64,000 bases of DNA from Mycobacterium nebraskense (lineage in GTDB: Bacteria; Actinomycetota; Actinomycetes; Mycobacteriales; Mycobacteriaceae): assembly GCF_002102255.1 (NCBI RefSeq), contig NZ_LQPH01000138.1, forward strand, positions 62,001 to 126,000. The letters are read 5' to 3'. The translations under genes were made by a program, and so were the position numbers. Numbering within the stretch: the first letter of the stretch is position 1; each line of letters starts with the position of its first letter. The notes beneath the pieces are model-generated. The model made no database searches, had not been told where the DNA came from, and worked only from the letters and a program-made list of their open reading frames with translations. This document shows, piece after piece, positions 10,125 through 17,849 of the stretch.

Positions 10125-10281
10125 CGCATTACCCCGCCGTTCCACCCTTCCCGTAGCGCGTAACGCTACTACCGGACGTCGGCCGGTCAATTCACCGTCG
10201 ATGCGTGCCAGTGGTTCCCGAGGGCAGGTGCGAGCCTCCTCACACGGGCTTTTCGGCCCCGGCCGACTACGCTGATCGAAC

Positions 10282-11718
10282 GTGTCCGAAGCCGATGTCG
10301 AGCTGCTCGCCGCCGCCGCGGTTGCCCTGAATCAACACGCGCCGATGCTGCGCGAGCTGGGTTCGGCGTTCGACGTCGCAGGCCACGAGTTGTACCTCGT
10401 CGGCGGTTCGGTGCGAGATGCCCTGCTGGGCAGGTTGAGTCCCGACTTGGACTTCACTACCGACGCCCGCCCCGAGCAGATTCAACAGATCTTGCGGCCA
10501 TGGGCCGACAACTTGTGGGACACCGGCATCGATTTCGGCACGGTCGGCGTCGGCAAGGGCGGCCACCGCTTGGAAATCACCACGTTCCGCGCGGACGCCT
10601 ACGACCAGGTATCGCGGAAACCCGAGGTGCAGTACGGCGAGCGCCTCGACGACGATCTGGTTCGCCGCGACTTCACGGCCAACGCGATGGCCGTGCGCAT
10701 CACGCCGGACGGACCGGGTCAATTCCTCGATCCCCTTGGCGGTTTGGCCGCTCTGCGCGATCGGGTGCTCGACACCCCGGCGGCTCCGTCGGTGTCCTTC
10801 GGCGACGACCCGCTGCGGATGCTGCGCGCGGCGCGGTTCGTTTCCCAGCTCGGCTTCGCGGTCGCGCCGCGCGTGCGTGACGCGATCGAGGAGATGGCCT
10901 CCGAGCTGGGGCGGATCAGCGCCGAACGGGTGGCCGCCGAGCTGGACAAGCTGCTCCTGGGAGACGACCCGGTGTCCGGCATCGACGTCCTGGTGCAGAC
11001 CGGCATGGGTGAGGTGGTGCTGCCCGAGGTCGGCGGCATGCAGATGGCCATCGACGAACATCACCAGCACAAGGACGTCTACCAGCATTCGCTGACGGTG
11101 CTGCGGCAGGCCATCGCGCTGGAGGACGACGGCCCGGATCTGGTGCTGCGCTGGGCCGCGCTGTTGCATGACATCGGCAAGCCCACGACCAGGCGGCACG
11201 AAGCCAACGGCGGCGTGAGTTTCCACCACCACGAAGTGGTCGGCGCCAAGATGGCGCGAAAGCGGTTGCGGGCGTTGAAGTATTCCAAGCAGATGGTCCA
11301 GGACGTCTCGCATCTGGTGTATCTGCATCTGCGGTTCCACGGCTACGGCGAGGGGAAGTGGACCGATTCCGCGGTGCGCCGCTACGTCACCGATGCCGGG
11401 CCGCTGCTGCCCCGGCTGCACAAGCTGGTGCGGGCGGACTGCACGACCCGCAACAAGCGTCGGGCCGCGCGGCTGCAAGCCAGCTATGACCGGCTGGAGG
11501 CGCGGATCGTCGAGCTGGCCGCCCAAGAGGATCTGGCGCGGGTGCGTCCCGACCTCGACGGCAACCAGATCATGGAGTTGCTCGACATCCCGGCGGGCCC
11601 GCAGGTCGGCGAGGCATGGCGCTTCCTGAAAGAGCTGCGCCTGGAGCGCGGGCCGTTGACGACCGATGAGGCGACCGCGGAACTGCTGAGCTGGTGGCGC
11701 TCGCGCGGGAACCAGTAG
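10282..11718 (+). CDS. pcnA: CCA tRNA nucleotidyltransferase with HD domain (PcnA)
   Basis: A 478-residue protein from a GTG at 10282. The nucleotidyltransferase head carries GGSVRD at residues 41-46 and the catalytic DLD at 55-57; the RRDFTANAMAV segment follows. An HD domain carries the HD pair at about 296-297 (LLHDIGKPTTRR). It adds or repairs the 3'-CCA end of tRNAs in the cytoplasm. This is the Rv3907c-type gene. It is divergent from the inserted minus-strand unit, and a ~157-base gap (10125-10281) holds the opposing promoters. Full length with all key residues present. Confidence 0.95.
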   Translation: MSEADVELLAAAAVALNQHAPMLRELGSAFDVAGHELYLVGGSVRDALLGRLSPDLDFTTDARPEQIQQILRPWADNLWDTGIDFGTVGVGKGGHRLEITTFRADAYDQVSRKPEVQYGERLDDDLVRRDFTANAMAVRITPDGPGQFLDPLGGLAALRDRVLDTPAAPSVSFGDDPLRMLRAARFVSQLGFAVAPRVRDAIEEMASELGRISAERVAAELDKLLLGDDPVSGIDVLVQTGMGEVVLPEVGGMQMAIDEHHQHKDVYQHSLTVLRQAIALEDDGPDLVLRWAALLHDIGKPTTRRHEANGGVSFHHHEVVGAKMARKRLRALKYSKQMVQDVSHLVYLHLRFHGYGEGKWTDSAVRRYVTDAGPLLPRLHKLVRADCTTRNKRRAARLQASYDRLEARIVELAAQEDLARVRPDLDGNQIMELLDIPAGPQVGEAWRFLKELRLERGPLTTDEATAELLSWWRSRGNQ

Positions 11719-11742
11719 CGGCGGTCGAGCGTCCGATCTTTC

Positions 11743-12252
11743 GTGGACTACTGCATGGCTGGCGACGACGGCACGGCGGCGATCTGGCACCGCCAACTTG
11801 ATCTTGACCTGGACGGCGACGGCCGGCTCGATGCGTTCGGGCTGGACTTCGATGGTGATGGGCTGCACGACGACGCGCTCGCCGACCTTGATGGTGACGG
11901 CATCGCTGATCACGCGGTGCTCGACCTCGACAACGACGGCGCTCCCGAGGCGTACTTCACCGATGACGGATCCGGGACGTGGGGGGTAGCCACGGACCAG
12001 GGCCGGCAATTGCGATGGTTCGGGCTCGATGGCGTCGAGCACTCCGGCGGCCCGTTGGTGGATTTCGACGGCCACGGAGACCCCGACGATCGGCTGTTCG
12101 ATGCCGACGGTGACGGGGTGGCCGATCGGGTGCTGTGCGCCGATGAGGGCGGCGTCACCGGATACGTTGACACCGACGGCGACGGCAAGTGGAACGTCCG
12201 ACTGACCGATTCGGATGGCGACGGTTTCGCCGACGGCGCCAGCGCGTTATAG
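11743..12252 (+). CDS. Asp-rich repeat protein, Rv3906c type
   Basis: A 169-residue protein from GTG 11743 (MDYCMAGDDGTAAIW); an ATG at 11755 is also possible. It is built from tandem acidic repeats of the form DxDGDG or DxDNDG (DLDLDGDGRLD, DFDGDGLHDD, DLDGDGIADH, DLDNDGAPEA, DSDGDGFADG), like calcium-binding EF-hand-loop or thrombospondin type 3 repeats. No signal peptide. It lies 24 bases after pcnA, as Rv3906c does in M. tuberculosis, just ahead of ESX-2 associated genes. Calcium binding is inferred from the repeats; the biological role is unknown. Confidence 0.85.
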   Translation: MDYCMAGDDGTAAIWHRQLDLDLDGDGRLDAFGLDFDGDGLHDDALADLDGDGIADHAVLDLDNDGAPEAYFTDDGSGTWGVATDQGRQLRWFGLDGVEHSGGPLVDFDGHGDPDDRLFDADGDGVADRVLCADEGGVTGYVDTDGDGKWNVRLTDSDGDGFADGASAL

Positions 12253-12254
12253 GC

Positions 12255-12270
12255 CGCGGCCACGGCCGCG
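12255..12270 (+). terminator. Possible GC-rich hairpin after the Asp-rich gene
   Basis: CGCGGC-CACG-GCCGCG forms a perfect 6-base stem 3-18 bases after the stop codon at 12252. There is no U-tract, as is common for mycobacterial terminators. It separates pcnA and the Asp-rich gene from the ESX-2 accessory genes. Weak evidence, because such short GC stems arise often by chance in this genome. Confidence 0.3.
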
Positions 12271-12366
12271 ATGACGTGAATTGATCAGTGTCGTCGGGGT
12301 ATTTAGCGTGGTCAATAGCGGCGTGACAATGCGATTTCGTGCGCACGTCGGTTGGAAAGGGTGGCA

Positions 12367-12696
12367 ATGTTCGTCGACACAGCGCTGCTGCACTCCGGAG
12401 GCAACGAGTCGCACCGCGCGGGCGGGCACGCGCAAGAGGGAGCCGACCAGCTCGCGGGCGGGCCGCTGGCGTCGGGAATGTTCGGTGACTTCGCCGCTGC
12501 TGATGCCTTCCACCAGGTGGTCACCGCCGCCCAGACCCATCACGTGCAGAACCTGCAGGGCCACCAGCAGACGCTGACCGACGTCGGCGCGAAGGCGCAT
12601 TACGCGGCCAAAGGATTCACCAGCATGGACCAGCACAATGCCGGCGAAATGCAGGCTGTGCGACCGGGTTCCAACAACTCAACGTCGCAGACTTAA
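12367..12696 (+). CDS. DUF2563-type small protein
   Basis: A 109-residue protein from an ATG at 12367 with a good ribosome site (GGAAAGGGTGGC). The N-terminus MFVDTALLHSGGNESHRAGG is characteristic of the mycobacterial DUF2563 family. The rest is helical (FGDFAAADAFHQVVTAAQTH, KAHYAAKGFTSMDQHNAGEM) with the size and style of WXG100-like proteins, though no clear WXG motif is visible. In M. tuberculosis the esxF-esxE-cpnT-ift cassette follows the Asp-rich gene at this place; only this small gene stands here. An ESX-linked role is inferred from location. Confidence 0.75.
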   Translation: MFVDTALLHSGGNESHRAGGHAQEGADQLAGGPLASGMFGDFAAADAFHQVVTAAQTHHVQNLQGHQQTLTDVGAKAHYAAKGFTSMDQHNAGEMQAVRPGSNNSTSQT

Positions 12697-12940
12697 CCGC
12701 GGACTCACCTTCACCGACTGACCAGCGGCACCTCGCGGGTGTGAAGGTCTTGCCTTCCCGACTCCCGCAGCACATCATGCGGGGAACTTCCGCATGAATT
12801 CCCAGGTCTGCAGGACTGAAATGAGGTCGTGATGACCGGTGAATTGCTGCCCGGCAGTTCCCTGCCCCACTATGGAGCGGGATGCACGGGCAAATCTTGA
12901 CACATTGTCTCCACAGGGTTGGTGGCTGTGAGGAGGGCAC

Positions 12941-13489
12941 ATGGTGGGGAACCAGCCTTGGGGGCCTGACGTGGGGCCAGCCGCCCAGCCGCCTGCTGGG
13001 AATTGGCCACCCAACTATCTCGGGCAGCCAGCATCCCGTCCGCGCCCGTGGCTAGCGGTCGCCGTAGCCTTAACCGCCGCCGTGGCCATCGCCGCTCTAA
13101 TCGTGGCCCTTGCGCGACCTACGGCTACGAGCCCGTCGACCACAGTTACCGCGCCAACACCTGGACCTGGGGAAATTGCCGCCGCTCAACAGCAACTTTG
13201 TGACGTCTACAAACTGGCGGCTCAAGCGGCCCAGGTCGACACGGCTGGAACAGACAAAGCGCTAGCACGCATCGCTACAACCAACGGCGCCCTGCTGCTC
13301 GAGATGGCGGCGGCTAATCCTGTTCTCGACGCGAAGCACCGGGATGCGGCGCAGGCGCTAGCGATGGCATACGGAACCCTTACAGCGAAGGGCAGCGCTG
13401 GAGTTGCGACTGACGCCGAGTACCAGGCGGCACTTAATGACGCAGTTGCGAAGGATGCCGCCATGAAAAAGGTATGCAGTGGCGGTTGA
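12941..13489 (+). CDS. Single-TM protein of the ESX-2 accessory cluster (Rv3901c position)
   Basis: A 182-residue protein from an ATG at 12941 preceded by an AGGAGGG ribosome site. A Pro/Gly/Asn-rich cytoplasmic N-terminus (~35 residues) leads to a membrane helix at about 37-60 (LAVAVALTAAVAIAALIVAL). A Thr/Pro linker and an Ala-rich helical extracytoplasmic domain follow, with Cys residues at ~87 and near the C-terminus that could form a disulfide. It overlaps the following 720-residue gene by 11 bases. Its position matches the membrane protein Rv3901c of M. tuberculosis. Function unknown. Confidence 0.75.
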   Translation: MVGNQPWGPDVGPAAQPPAGNWPPNYLGQPASRPRPWLAVAVALTAAVAIAALIVALARPTATSPSTTVTAPTPGPGEIAAAQQQLCDVYKLAAQAAQVDTAGTDKALARIATTNGALLLEMAAANPVLDAKHRDAAQALAMAYGTLTAKGSAGVATDAEYQAALNDAVAKDAAMKKVCSGG

Positions 13490-15641
13490 CCTTCCGCCTG
13501 GTAAGTGGACAGCGGCGTTGATTGGGCCGTGGTGGCCGATGCCGTCAACGACTCTGCGCGGCGCCGCTCAGCATTGGAGCCAAGCATGCGCGGAGCAGCA
13601 GTTGTTTTCGCAGGACCTTCGCAGGCAGTGGATGACGATAGCGGCACACAACCAGGGCCGCACGGCGGACGACCTCATATCTAGATACCAAGGAGGCGAA
13701 AAGTTTCATCTGGATCTCGCCGAGAAGTACCAGGCCAAGGCGGAAGCCTTCGATTCGGGCGCTGATGTAATCGACTATCTACGAAGTCGATTGGCAGACA
13801 TAGCGAATACAGGCAATAGGGAGATAGATCAAATACTCGCGTCGAAAAAGCCGGTGCCAGAGCAGGTCGCAGAGGTGCAGGCCGTCCAGTTGCGTTGCAA
13901 CGGCGATGCCACGAACGCGAGCATGATGGCGGTCGACAAACTTATGATGGCGACCCAAAAGATTCTCGACGCTGAAGGTGTTGGTGGTGACGCCCGAACG
14001 TGGGCGCGTGAAAACGGCTTCAACATGGACAATGCTTCACCACCGCGGGCGATCAGCAAGGGCGACTTGAGTGGTGGGCCACTAAGTTCAGGTGGCCGTG
14101 GCGTGGGTTCCGCGAACGTACCCGCGGCTAGCACGCATGAGTCACAGCCAGGTCCACTCGCTGCAGGAGGCTTCACCGGAACCGGTAATAACCCGGGAGG
14201 AGTACCGAGTGCGGTAACCCACGGACCACCTCATACAGCACTTGGACCTGGTGGATTTGCCGAAGGGTCCTCGTCGCTTGGAACGCCGGCCGCGTCGACT
14301 GGTGTTTCGTTGCCTGGTGGCGGTGGATCAATGGCATCTGGGATGCCGGGCATATCCGGTGGCGGTGCCATGTCAGCGGCGGGACTTGGACAAGGCGGAA
14401 CGCCAAATTTGGCGCAGTCCTTCGCATCCGGAATGGCGACGGGGCAACCGGCCGGTGCCGGTGCTCAAGGGCTGTCGGCAGGCGCGATACACGCGATGGA
14501 GTCCGGTGCGGGTGCGCCTCCGGAGGCCGGGCCGCCGGCCGGGATGCCGCCAGTGACGCCGACCGCACCTAGCGACGGCGTTTTCATTCCGACGAGCACC
14601 CCAGTCGACACCCCCCCGCCGGCCGCTTCAGCACCACCGGCTACAGGTGGAGCCGCTCCGGTAGCGCCGGTGATGACGGGGGGCACTTGGTCGGGGTCTG
14701 CAGCGCCAGTAGCCGGTAGCCCAAGTGTCCCTGCTGGGCCATTGCCCGCATACGGGTCCGACCTGCGCCCGACGGTCGCGGCGCCCCCATCCATGCCGTC
14801 GGTCCCTACAGGGCCGGTTTCCGGCGCGCCGGTCGCGCCCTCGCCGGCATCGTCCCCGTCCTCGGGAGGACCGGTGGTTTCTCCGGTGGAACGCGCGGCT
14901 CCCGGAGCCGCCGGGCAGGCGGGCGCGAACTCGTCGAGCATGGTCGGCGCATCAGCGGCGTCGGCGGCGACCGGCGCGACTGCCGGTGCGGCATCCGGTA
15001 GAGCGGCCGAACAGCAACGACTGCAGCGGCTCGTCGATGCGGTGGCGCGCCAAGAGCCGCGGCTGTCGTGGGCGGCCGGGCTCCGCGACGACGGCACTAC
15101 GAGCCTGCTGGTCACCGACCTCGCCTGCGGATGGATTCCGCCCCACGTCCGATTGCCCGCCCACGTAACCCTGCTTGAGCCGTCGGCGCGTCGGCGTGAT
15201 GCCAGCGTGGTGGACTTGCTGGGCGCCGTCGTGGTCGCAGCTGCTCACGAGCACAACACCTATGTCGCCGAGTCGGGCCCCGACGCTCCGACGCTGAGCG
15301 GCGATCGACCAGCCCGCTCAGCCGCGCCCCAGGTAGGGGAGTTGGGGCCAACGCTTGTCGAAGCCGTCCGCCGTCGGGACGGTCTGCCGCGAATTGCTCA
15401 GGCCGTCGCGGCGCCTGCGGTCCGAAATACCGGCGTGCTCGAAAACGAAACCGGACTCTTGCGTAGCTGCATTGCCGAAATTCAAAGCTCGGTGCTGGCG
15501 GCGTACCCCAACCACGACCCGGCTGCCGTCCGGGATTGGATGCTTCTCGCCGCAATTGAGGCCCTGATCGATGGGCACGAGTACCTCGCGAATTACCACA
15601 TGGCGTGGTTTGAGGCGATCAGTCATCAGGCCGGCGTGTAG
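13479..15641 (+). CDS. WXG-like / DUF5632-DUF5631-type ESX-2 associated protein (fused Rv3900c-Rv3899c type)
   Basis: A 720-residue protein from GTG 13479. Residues 1-190 are helical (LRGAAQHWSQACAEQQLFSQ, WARENGFNMDNAS), resembling the WXG100-like heads of large ESX-associated proteins. Residues ~195-500 form a low-complexity Gly/Ala/Pro/Ser linker. Residues ~505-720 form a folded C-terminal domain (QEPRLSWAAGLRDDGTTSLL, LACGWIPPHVRLPAHVTLLE) that I associate with DUF5632/DUF5631, as in Rv3899c. From memory, Rv3900c and Rv3899c are 311 and 410 residues, together equal to this single frame. A role as secreted substrate or chaperone of ESX-2 is inference. Confidence 0.78.
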   Translation: MAVDLPPGKWTAALIGPWWPMPSTTLRGAAQHWSQACAEQQLFSQDLRRQWMTIAAHNQGRTADDLISRYQGGEKFHLDLAEKYQAKAEAFDSGADVIDYLRSRLADIANTGNREIDQILASKKPVPEQVAEVQAVQLRCNGDATNASMMAVDKLMMATQKILDAEGVGGDARTWARENGFNMDNASPPRAISKGDLSGGPLSSGGRGVGSANVPAASTHESQPGPLAAGGFTGTGNNPGGVPSAVTHGPPHTALGPGGFAEGSSSLGTPAASTGVSLPGGGGSMASGMPGISGGGAMSAAGLGQGGTPNLAQSFASGMATGQPAGAGAQGLSAGAIHAMESGAGAPPEAGPPAGMPPVTPTAPSDGVFIPTSTPVDTPPPAASAPPATGGAAPVAPVMTGGTWSGSAAPVAGSPSVPAGPLPAYGSDLRPTVAAPPSMPSVPTGPVSGAPVAPSPASSPSSGGPVVSPVERAAPGAAGQAGANSSSMVGASAASAATGATAGAASGRAAEQQRLQRLVDAVARQEPRLSWAAGLRDDGTTSLLVTDLACGWIPPHVRLPAHVTLLEPSARRRDASVVDLLGAVVVAAAHEHNTYVAESGPDAPTLSGDRPARSAAPQVGELGPTLVEAVRRRDGLPRIAQAVAAPAVRNTGVLENETGLLRSCIAEIQSSVLAAYPNHDPAAVRDWMLLAAIEALIDGHEYLANYHMAWFEAISHQAGV

Positions 15642-15809
15642 GGCGGCCTGCGGAAGATACCGCGCATTGGCTTTGCGCCTGATAGCGCTGTCGAAATTCG
15701 AGGTGAATACCGATCGCAGCGCGCTATGCCAAAATGATGAATACCAATCGCGTGTGCCGGAGCGCATGAAGCGGTTGCAGACTTCTGTAAACGGGGTGGA
15801 GGTGCGGCT

Positions 15810-16754
15810 ATGACCGGGGGCGATGGCACCATCAAAAACGCTCCGGCCGTATTGGGAGGGCTGGTCGGCGCGCCGGAAGCGCCACCGCCGATGCCCTTTC
15901 CGGCTTCCGCGGGCGGAACCGCCCCCGGCGACATCGGCCAAGGATTGTTGCATTCCGCCGGCAATGCCGGCGTGCCGAAGGACGCGGCTGACAGCGCCGC
16001 CGCGGACGCCGATCGCCGGGCGCATGCGGCCGACGCCGCAGCGAAATTCCCTGCCAATGAAGCTGATTCGGCCCAGCAGATGCAAAACGTCGGCCAACAA
16101 GCCCCGCAGATGATGCAGCAGATGCTGCAAAGCATCACCGGCGCATTGGGCGGTGCGGTCGGCGGCATCATGGGGCCGCTGACGCAGTTGCCGCAGCAGG
16201 CGATGCAGGCCGGCCAGAGCGCCATCCAGCCGCTGATGAGCGCGGTTCAGGGTGCCCACGGCGCCGAAGCTCTCGCGGGCGACCCGCATCTGGTCGACAG
16301 CGTCGGCGCGGGTTCCGGAGCAGGCGGTGGTTCGGGCTTGGGCGGTGGCGGAGGCCTCGGTGGTGGCGGCGGCACCACCCCGGCCAGCTCTCTCGGCCCG
16401 CCACCCGCGCCGACATCGTCACCGCCGACAACTCCTGCCGGGGCGGCGAGGGCGGCCATGATGCCGCCGGTCAGTGGCGCGCCGACTACGTCGGGGCAGA
16501 CCGGTATGGGTGGTATGGGGATGATGCCGCCGGGCGCGATGGGCGCACACGGCGACGGCGGCAACAAAGAGAAGCTTCCGGAGAAACGGATCTCGGCCCC
16601 CGGCGTGCCCAACGGCCAGCCCGTCAAGGGTCGCCTGACGATGCCGCCAAGCGCCCCGGGACCCAAACCCGGGGAGGACAAGCCAACGGTCGTCACCAAC
16701 CGGCCGAATCGACGGATCGTGATCATGCCGACCGGGGACGAGCCGAAGGAATAG
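15810..16754 (+). CDS. Ala/Gly/Pro-rich ESX-2 associated protein
   Basis: A 314-residue protein from an ATG at 15810 preceded by a GTGGAGGTGCGG ribosome site. The helical Gln/Met/Ala-rich region (~75-160; QQMQNVGQQAPQMMQQMLQS) resembles regions of EspB/EspE-like and PPE-like secreted proteins. A Gly-rich and Pro/Thr-rich linker (~175-255) and a basic Pro-rich tail (LPEKRISAPGVPNG, NRRIVIMPTGDEPKE) follow. No signal peptide. It lies 168 bases after the 720-residue gene. Its position and total length fit the Rv3898c/Rv3897c interval of M. tuberculosis, but I cannot confirm homology. Probably a secreted or surface ESX-2 accessory protein. Confidence 0.72.
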   Translation: MTGGDGTIKNAPAVLGGLVGAPEAPPPMPFPASAGGTAPGDIGQGLLHSAGNAGVPKDAADSAAADADRRAHAADAAAKFPANEADSAQQMQNVGQQAPQMMQQMLQSITGALGGAVGGIMGPLTQLPQQAMQAGQSAIQPLMSAVQGAHGAEALAGDPHLVDSVGAGSGAGGGSGLGGGGGLGGGGGTTPASSLGPPPAPTSSPPTTPAGAARAAMMPPVSGAPTTSGQTGMGGMGMMPPGAMGAHGDGGNKEKLPEKRISAPGVPNGQPVKGRLTMPPSAPGPKPGEDKPTVVTNRPNRRIVIMPTGDEPKE

Positions 16755-16835
16755 CCGGGCATTCGCGCCATTCCCACTCCGCCTGGAGGTGAGTGGTCGG
16801 GTAATGCGCCCGGCAGTAGGGTCGCTACGTAATCA

Positions 16836-16856
16836 AGCGAGCTTGGGTTGCTCGCT
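16836..16856. promoter_or_regulatory. Hairpin/inverted repeat in the gap before the transglycosylase-like gene
   Basis: AGCGAGC-TTGGGTT-GCTCGCT is a perfect 7-base inverted repeat with a 7-base loop, in the 241-base gap between the Ala/Gly-rich gene and the SLT-like gene. A TTGACA hexamer follows directly at 16858-16863 but no well-spaced -10 box is clear. It could be a terminator for the upstream genes or a regulator site for the SLT-eccB2-eccC2 unit. Confidence 0.35.
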
Positions 16857-16995
16857 ATTGACAGCGGAACCGCCGATTCGTGCATGCTATTGATACGGAT
16901 TTTTCGCGGCCAAAGGGTGTGGGAGTAGTAGCTCGAGTGTCCGGAATGGATGCGGCGCCGAGGGGGCGCAGAAGCCGGTTAGAGCGGGGAAGGCG

Positions 16996-17847
16996 TTGAC
17001 CGATCCGATCATGACCGAGGCGGTGGCAGCGTTGTCCCGCGGCCACGGTCTGTTGGCCGGCGACGTCATCGGCGCCCGTGTCGGCACTATGCCGGAACAC
17101 CTTTACGAGGACGCGACCCGCAGCCTTCCCGCCGGCGCAGCGAAAAGGTCGACGCACGCGCTGAACGAACTTCGCCGGTCGAGCGACACCGACCGCGAGC
17201 TCGCGCGAATCTTTACGGCGGCCGGGGCCGACCACGCGTACGCACGGACGGCGACCCGTGCGGTCCTGGACGACGCGAAGGCTGACGCGCCATCGGCGGC
17301 CGATACCCCAATGGCGCGTCGCGAAGCGATGGCCCGGATGGCGGCGAGGTTGCGGGCTCAGCACCGCCACATCATGAACGTGCGTCGGCGGGCGCGGCTG
17401 CTGGCGTTGCGGCTGCGGCGCCTGCGCTACCGGCAAAGGCGGACGGCGATGCGAGGCGACCGGGCCAGCGGGCGGGCGGCGGTAGTCGCGGCGATCCGCA
17501 AAGCCTTGGATATCAAGGGCATTCACGACCCGGCCGCGCGTGCACGCTGGGAACGCGGCATGGATTTGGTTGCCCGCCGCGAGTCCAACTACGACGCCAA
17601 CGCGGTCAACGATTGGGACTCCAATGCGGCACGGGGCACACCGAGCAAGGGCGCCTGGCAGTTCATCGGGCCCACGTTCGCGGCGTATCACCAGCCGGGA
17701 ACGTCGCGCGACATCCGCAATCTGGTGGCGCAGGCATGCGCGTTCATCAACTATGCGATGGGCCGCTACGGCGTTGCCGCGGACGCGACCAATTTGGCTG
17801 ATCTGATTCAGCAGGCCGATCCTCGCCGATCACCGAAGGGGTATTGA
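16996..17847 (+). CDS. Lytic transglycosylase (SLT)-like protein, Rv3896c type
   Basis: A 283-residue protein starting at TTG 16996, chosen for the AGCGGGGAAGGCG ribosome site. Residues 1-110 are helical without a signal peptide. Residues ~110-165 are very basic (LLALRLRRLRYRQRR). The C-terminal domain matches an SLT/lysozyme-like fold: ERGMDLVARRESNYDANAVN with the likely catalytic Glu at about 196, then SKGAWQFIGPTFAAYHQPG. It would cleave peptidoglycan glycan strands, perhaps to let the secretion machine through the wall. Its stop lies 2 bases before eccB2, so it belongs to the eccB2-eccC2 operon, matching Rv3896c. Confidence 0.83.
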   Translation: MTDPIMTEAVAALSRGHGLLAGDVIGARVGTMPEHLYEDATRSLPAGAAKRSTHALNELRRSSDTDRELARIFTAAGADHAYARTATRAVLDDAKADAPSAADTPMARREAMARMAARLRAQHRHIMNVRRRARLLALRLRRLRYRQRRTAMRGDRASGRAAVVAAIRKALDIKGIHDPAARARWERGMDLVARRESNYDANAVNDWDSNAARGTPSKGAWQFIGPTFAAYHQPGTSRDIRNLVAQACAFINYAMGRYGVAADATNLADLIQQADPRRSPKGY

Positions 17848-17849
17848 GC

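Noticed and set aside
10267..12075. Minus-strand open frame of ~600 codons across pcnA and the Asp-rich gene
   Set aside because: It is the antisense shadow of pcnA, whose plus-strand frame has all catalytic motifs. High-GC codon usage leaves the opposite strand open.
11800..12240. DNA repeat array or CRISPR in the Asp-rich gene
   Set aside because: The periodicity is the codon pattern of DxDGDG protein repeats; units are unequal and coding.
12697..12940. Possible minus-strand small gene between the DUF2563 and one-TM genes
   Set aside because: Short frames of ~80-107 codons exist but with no ribosome site or protein-like composition. Treated as non-coding.
16858..16894. TTGACA as a -35 box for the SLT-eccB2-eccC2 unit
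   Set aside because: No -10 hexamer with 16-19 base spacing is convincing, so no promoter is claimed.
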